64,000 nucleotides of DNA. Source: Micromonospora lupini str. Lupac 08. GTDB taxonomy: Bacteria > Actinomycetota > Actinomycetes > Mycobacteriales > Micromonosporaceae. This document shows, one piece after another, positions 61,487 to 64,000 of the stretch. Under the pieces are notes generated by a model that saw only the letters and a list, made by a program, of their open reading frames with translations, did not search any database and was not told the DNA's origin. The position numbers and the translations under genes are program-made. Numbering within the stretch: the first letter of the stretch is position 1; every line of letters begins with the position of its first letter. The stretch lies in NCBI RefSeq assembly GCF_000297395.2, contig NZ_HF570108.1:6355082-6419081 (forward strand), given 5' to 3'.

Positions 61487-63180
61487 GCGCGCAGCGCGCC
61501 CGGGGCGTCCGCCGGCACCGCCGGGTGGAGCGGGGGTACGGGCGCCAGGCGGCGGTACGGATCCCCGAGCGCCGGGCGGGGGTCCGGCTCGCCCCGGTTG
61601 GGCCAGAAGGACATCGCCCGTTCCGCCTGTGCGGTGATGGTCAGCGACGGGTTCACGCCGAGGTTGGCCGACACCGCTGCGCCGTCGACAACGTGCAGCC
61701 CCGGATGGCCGTACACCCGGTGCCAGGGGTCGATGACCCCGTCGGCGTCGGTGGCGCCGATCACCGCCCCGCCCAGGATGTGCGCGGTCATCGGGATGTC
61801 GAACGGCTCGGTGAGCGAGCCGCCCGGCGTACCGCCGATCTCCTCGGCGAGCAGCCGCGTGGCGGTGTTGCCGGCCGGGATCCAGGTCGGGCTCGGCGTG
61901 CCGTGGCCCGGCCCGGTGACCAGCCGGCGGCCGAACGCGCCACGCCGCCAGCGGGTGGTGAGCGAGTTGTCCACCGACTGCATCACCAGGGCGATCACCG
62001 TCCGCTCCGACCAGCCGCGCACGGACAGCATCCGGGCGGCCAGCCGCGGCTGTCGCACGATGCTGCCCAGCCAGCGGCGGACGCGGTGCGGGCCGCCGTC
62101 GACGAGCAACGACTGGAGCAACCCCATGGCGTTGGAGCCGCGCCCGTAGCGGACCGGTTCGATGTGGGTCTGCGGGTCGGGGTGGAACGAGCTGGTGATC
62201 GCCACCCCCTCGGTGAAGTCCAGCCGCTCGGACCGGGCCCGCCGGTGGTCCACCGAGGCGCCCAGGATCGCCTCCGAGTTGGTCCGGGTCAGCTCGCCGA
62301 GGCGGGGTGAGAGCCGCGGCAGGGCGCCGTCGGTCTTCATGCCGTGCAGCAGCCGCTGGGTGCCGAGCGCGCCGGCGGCGAAGACCACCTGGTCGGCGTG
62401 GATCACCTGCCGCCGCCTGCGCAGCCAGGTGCCGGTGCGCTCGGTGTGCACCTCGTACCCGCCGTCGGCGGCCGGGCGGACGGCCGTCACAGTGGTCAGC
62501 GGGTGCACTGTCGCGCCCAGCCGTTCGGCGAGCCACAGGTAGTTCTTGACAAGCGTGTTCTTGGCTCCGTGCCGGCAGCCGGTCATGCACGAGCCGCAGT
62601 GCAGGCAGCCGGTGCGTTCCGGGCCGACGCCGCCGAAGTACGGGTCGGCGACGCGCTGGCCGGGGCGGCCGATGTGCACGCCGACGGGGGTGGCGTGGAA
62701 GGTGTGGCCGACCCCCATCCGGTCGGCCACCGCCCGCATGGCGCGGTCCGCGCCGGTGTCCATCGGGTACGTGGTGACGCCGAGCATCCGCTTCGCCTGG
62801 TCGAAGTGGCGGGCCAGCTCGTCGTGCCAGTCGGTGATGTCGCGCCACTGCGGGTCGGTGTAGAACGCCGGCAGCGGCTCGTAGAGGGTGTTCGCGTAGA
62901 CCAGCGAGCCGCCGCCCACCCCGGCTCCGGAGAGCACGAGCACGCCGCCGCCGGATCGCCTGTCGGCGGGTCGGAGCAGGGTGAGCCGCTGGATGCCGTA
63001 GCAGCCCAGCTTCGGCGCCCACAGGAACCGGCGGGCCCGCCAGGACGTCTGCGGGAACTCGTCGTCGGCGAAGCGGCGGCCGGCCTCCAGGACGCCTACC
63101 GAGTAACCCTTCTCGGCCAGGCGCAGCGCGGTGACGCTGCCGCCGAAGCCGGACCCGATGACGACCACGTCGTACCGCAT
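61483..63180 (-). CDS. GMC-type FAD-dependent oxidoreductase (cholesterol-oxidase-like)
   Basis: 565 aa from ATG 63180 (MRYDVVVIGSGFGGSVTALR); the longer frame upstream is non-coding. FAD motif GSGFGGS, GAGVGGGSLVYAN for flavin binding, AHILGGAVIG and the C-terminal VVDGAAVSANLGVNPSLTIT of the GMC family. A cluster CLHCGSCMTGC, uncommon in classic cholesterol oxidases, may bind an iron-sulfur cluster or metal. No signal peptide. Substrate unknown, probably a sterol-like or other alcohol. Adjacent to guaA as in other actinobacteria (from memory). Confidence 0.85.
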   Translation of the reverse strand: MRYDVVVIGSGFGGSVTALRLAEKGYSVGVLEAGRRFADDEFPQTSWRARRFLWAPKLGCYGIQRLTLLRPADRRSGGGVLVLSGAGVGGGSLVYANTLYEPLPAFYTDPQWRDITDWHDELARHFDQAKRMLGVTTYPMDTGADRAMRAVADRMGVGHTFHATPVGVHIGRPGQRVADPYFGGVGPERTGCLHCGSCMTGCRHGAKNTLVKNYLWLAERLGATVHPLTTVTAVRPAADGGYEVHTERTGTWLRRRRQVIHADQVVFAAGALGTQRLLHGMKTDGALPRLSPRLGELTRTNSEAILGASVDHRRARSERLDFTEGVAITSSFHPDPQTHIEPVRYGRGSNAMGLLQSLLVDGGPHRVRRWLGSIVRQPRLAARMLSVRGWSERTVIALVMQSVDNSLTTRWRRGAFGRRLVTGPGHGTPSPTWIPAGNTATRLLAEEIGGTPGGSLTEPFDIPMTAHILGGAVIGATDADGVIDPWHRVYGHPGLHVVDGAAVSANLGVNPSLTITAQAERAMSFWPNRGEPDPRPALGDPYRRLAPVPPLHPAVPADAPGALRA

Positions 63181-63325
63181 GAACGCATCATTACTCGTGA
63201 GTAGCGCTCGCGCCAGCGGCAGTTTTCGCGCGATCATGCACCGGCCGTCCGACCCGGCGCCTCCCGGCCGCAACCCGGAGCACCCGTCGGAGCGTTGTTC
63301 CGGATACGGGTGGAAGGAAACCACG

Positions 63326-64000
63326 ATGATCCTGGGGTCGATGGAACCGCGTCGGCGGTGGCTGGTGCTCGGGCTGGCGGCCCTCGCCGTCGTCGCGCTG
63401 ATCGCGGGCGGCGCGGTGGTGATCACCCGGCTGACCGGCGGCGACCCGCCCGCCGGCACTCCGGTGGCCGGCTCGCCGAGCCCGTCGCCGATCGGCACGC
63501 CCACCCCCAGCCCGAGCGGCCCACCGCCGGGCGCGAACATCACCGGCCCGCTGACGCTGCTGCTGGTCGGCGTGGACACCCGGGTCAGCGTGCCCGGCTG
63601 GGAGCCGCACTCCGACGCCGTGCTGGTGCTGCACGTGCCGAAGGGGCTGGGCCGGGCGTACCTCTTCTCGCTCCCCCGTGACCTGCTTGTGGACATTCCG
63701 GCGTTTCCGAAGTCCGGCTACAAGGGCGGCCGGACCAAGCTCACCCACTCGATGAGCTTCGGCAGCCGGGTGCCCGGCAAGCCCAAGCAGCCGAGCACCG
63801 CCCAGGGGTACGAGCTGCTGCGCAGCACGGTGAGCGGCTACACCGGACTGCGGATCGACGCCGGGGCGGTGCTCACCTTCAACGGGTTCGACCGGCTGGT
63901 GAACGCCCTCGGCGGGGTCGACATCTACGTCGACCAGCGGGTCGCCTCCCTGCACCGCAAGCCGGACGGCAAGTACCGGGACAGCGCCCCCGGCGGGTAC
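63326..64000 (+). CDS. LytR-CpsA-Psr (LCP) family protein, 3' end outside window
   Basis: Frame open from ATG 63326 (7 nt after GGAAGGA) to the window edge, 225 codons seen. Cytoplasmic tail MILGSMEPRRR, one membrane helix (WLVLGLAALAVVALIAGGAVV), a Pro/Ser-rich spacer, then the LCP domain: LTLLLVGVDTR, PHSDAVLVLHV, LFSLPRDLLVDIP with the conserved Arg-Asp, TKLTHSM and LNALGGVDIYV-type segment. LCP enzymes transfer lipid-linked glycopolymers (teichoic acid, arabinogalactan) to peptidoglycan. The rest, including the C-terminus, is unseen. Confidence 0.88.
   Translation, partial: MILGSMEPRRRWLVLGLAALAVVALIAGGAVVITRLTGGDPPAGTPVAGSPSPSPIGTPTPSPSGPPPGANITGPLTLLLVGVDTRVSVPGWEPHSDAVLVLHVPKGLGRAYLFSLPRDLLVDIPAFPKSGYKGGRTKLTHSMSFGSRVPGKPKQPSTAQGYELLRSTVSGYTGLRIDAGAVLTFNGFDRLVNALGGVDIYVDQRVASLHRKPDGKYRDSAPGGY

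Overview
The window is very GC-rich actinobacterial DNA with GTG/TTG starts, many 4-8 nt gene overlaps and GC-rich hairpins between convergent genes. The gene set and order (guaA, psd/pssA, a PspC-linked two-component pair, aroQ, pcrA, paired M23 peptidases, an icmB-like gene, sucCD, a DUF6350-type protein, purN-purH, folD, mdh, icd) follow, as I recall, a conserved core segment of Streptomyces chromosomes. Tandem Nudix proteins, many Pro/Gly-rich membrane proteins and recurrent intergenic hairpins suggest a Micromonosporaceae member such as Micromonospora; the genus is inference. I saw no rRNA, tRNA, CRISPR array, prophage or intact insertion sequence.

Layout. 1-7.5 kb: end of an O6-alkylguanine-DNA alkyltransferase gene, an asymmetric heterodimeric ABC exporter, valS and a small membrane protein. 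7.5-11 kb: two ABC-2 ATPase/permease pairs in one minus-strand operon. 11-16.4 kb: a family 2 glycosyltransferase, an APS kinase fused to a degenerate ATP-sulfurylase domain, and a DeoR regulator coupled to galT. 16.4-17.1 kb: a repeat-rich gap. 17-21.3 kb: icd, a metallo-beta-lactamase-fold hydrolase, mdh and folD. 21.8-27.7 kb: oligopeptide ABC operon 1 (plus strand). 27.8-34.9 kb: purH-purN, two DUF4190-like membrane proteins, a DUF6350-type protein and sucD-sucC. 35.3-41 kb: B12-binding mutase subunit, two M23 peptidases, pcrA, and aroQ behind a Tyr/Phe leader peptide with an attenuator. 41.3-47 kb: oligopeptide ABC operon 2 (minus strand). 47.7-54 kb: an LPxTG thioester-domain surface protein, a response regulator/PspC-kinase pair and the divergent PspC membrane operon. 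54-64 kb: psd with an extra N-terminal domain, pssA, two tandem-Nudix paralogues, a small PspC protein, guaA, a GNAT acetyltransferase, a GMC-type oxidoreductase and the start of an LCP (LytR-CpsA-Psr) protein.

The genes fall into linked themes: central carbon metabolism (icd, mdh, sucCD), purine and one-carbon metabolism (folD, purN, purH, guaA), envelope building and sensing (psd/pssA, M23, LCP, PspC kinase, thioester adhesin) and peptide uptake (two complete five-gene transporters).

The most notable non-coding structures are (i) an aromatic-rich leader peptide with mutually exclusive terminator and antiterminator pairings ahead of aroQ, and (ii) a family of three 57-nt hairpins (about 19,249, 27,700 and 57,752), each with 20-nt arms starting TGATCATG and a loop of exactly 17 nt, with arm differences that are G-U pairs in the RNA of the gene just upstream.
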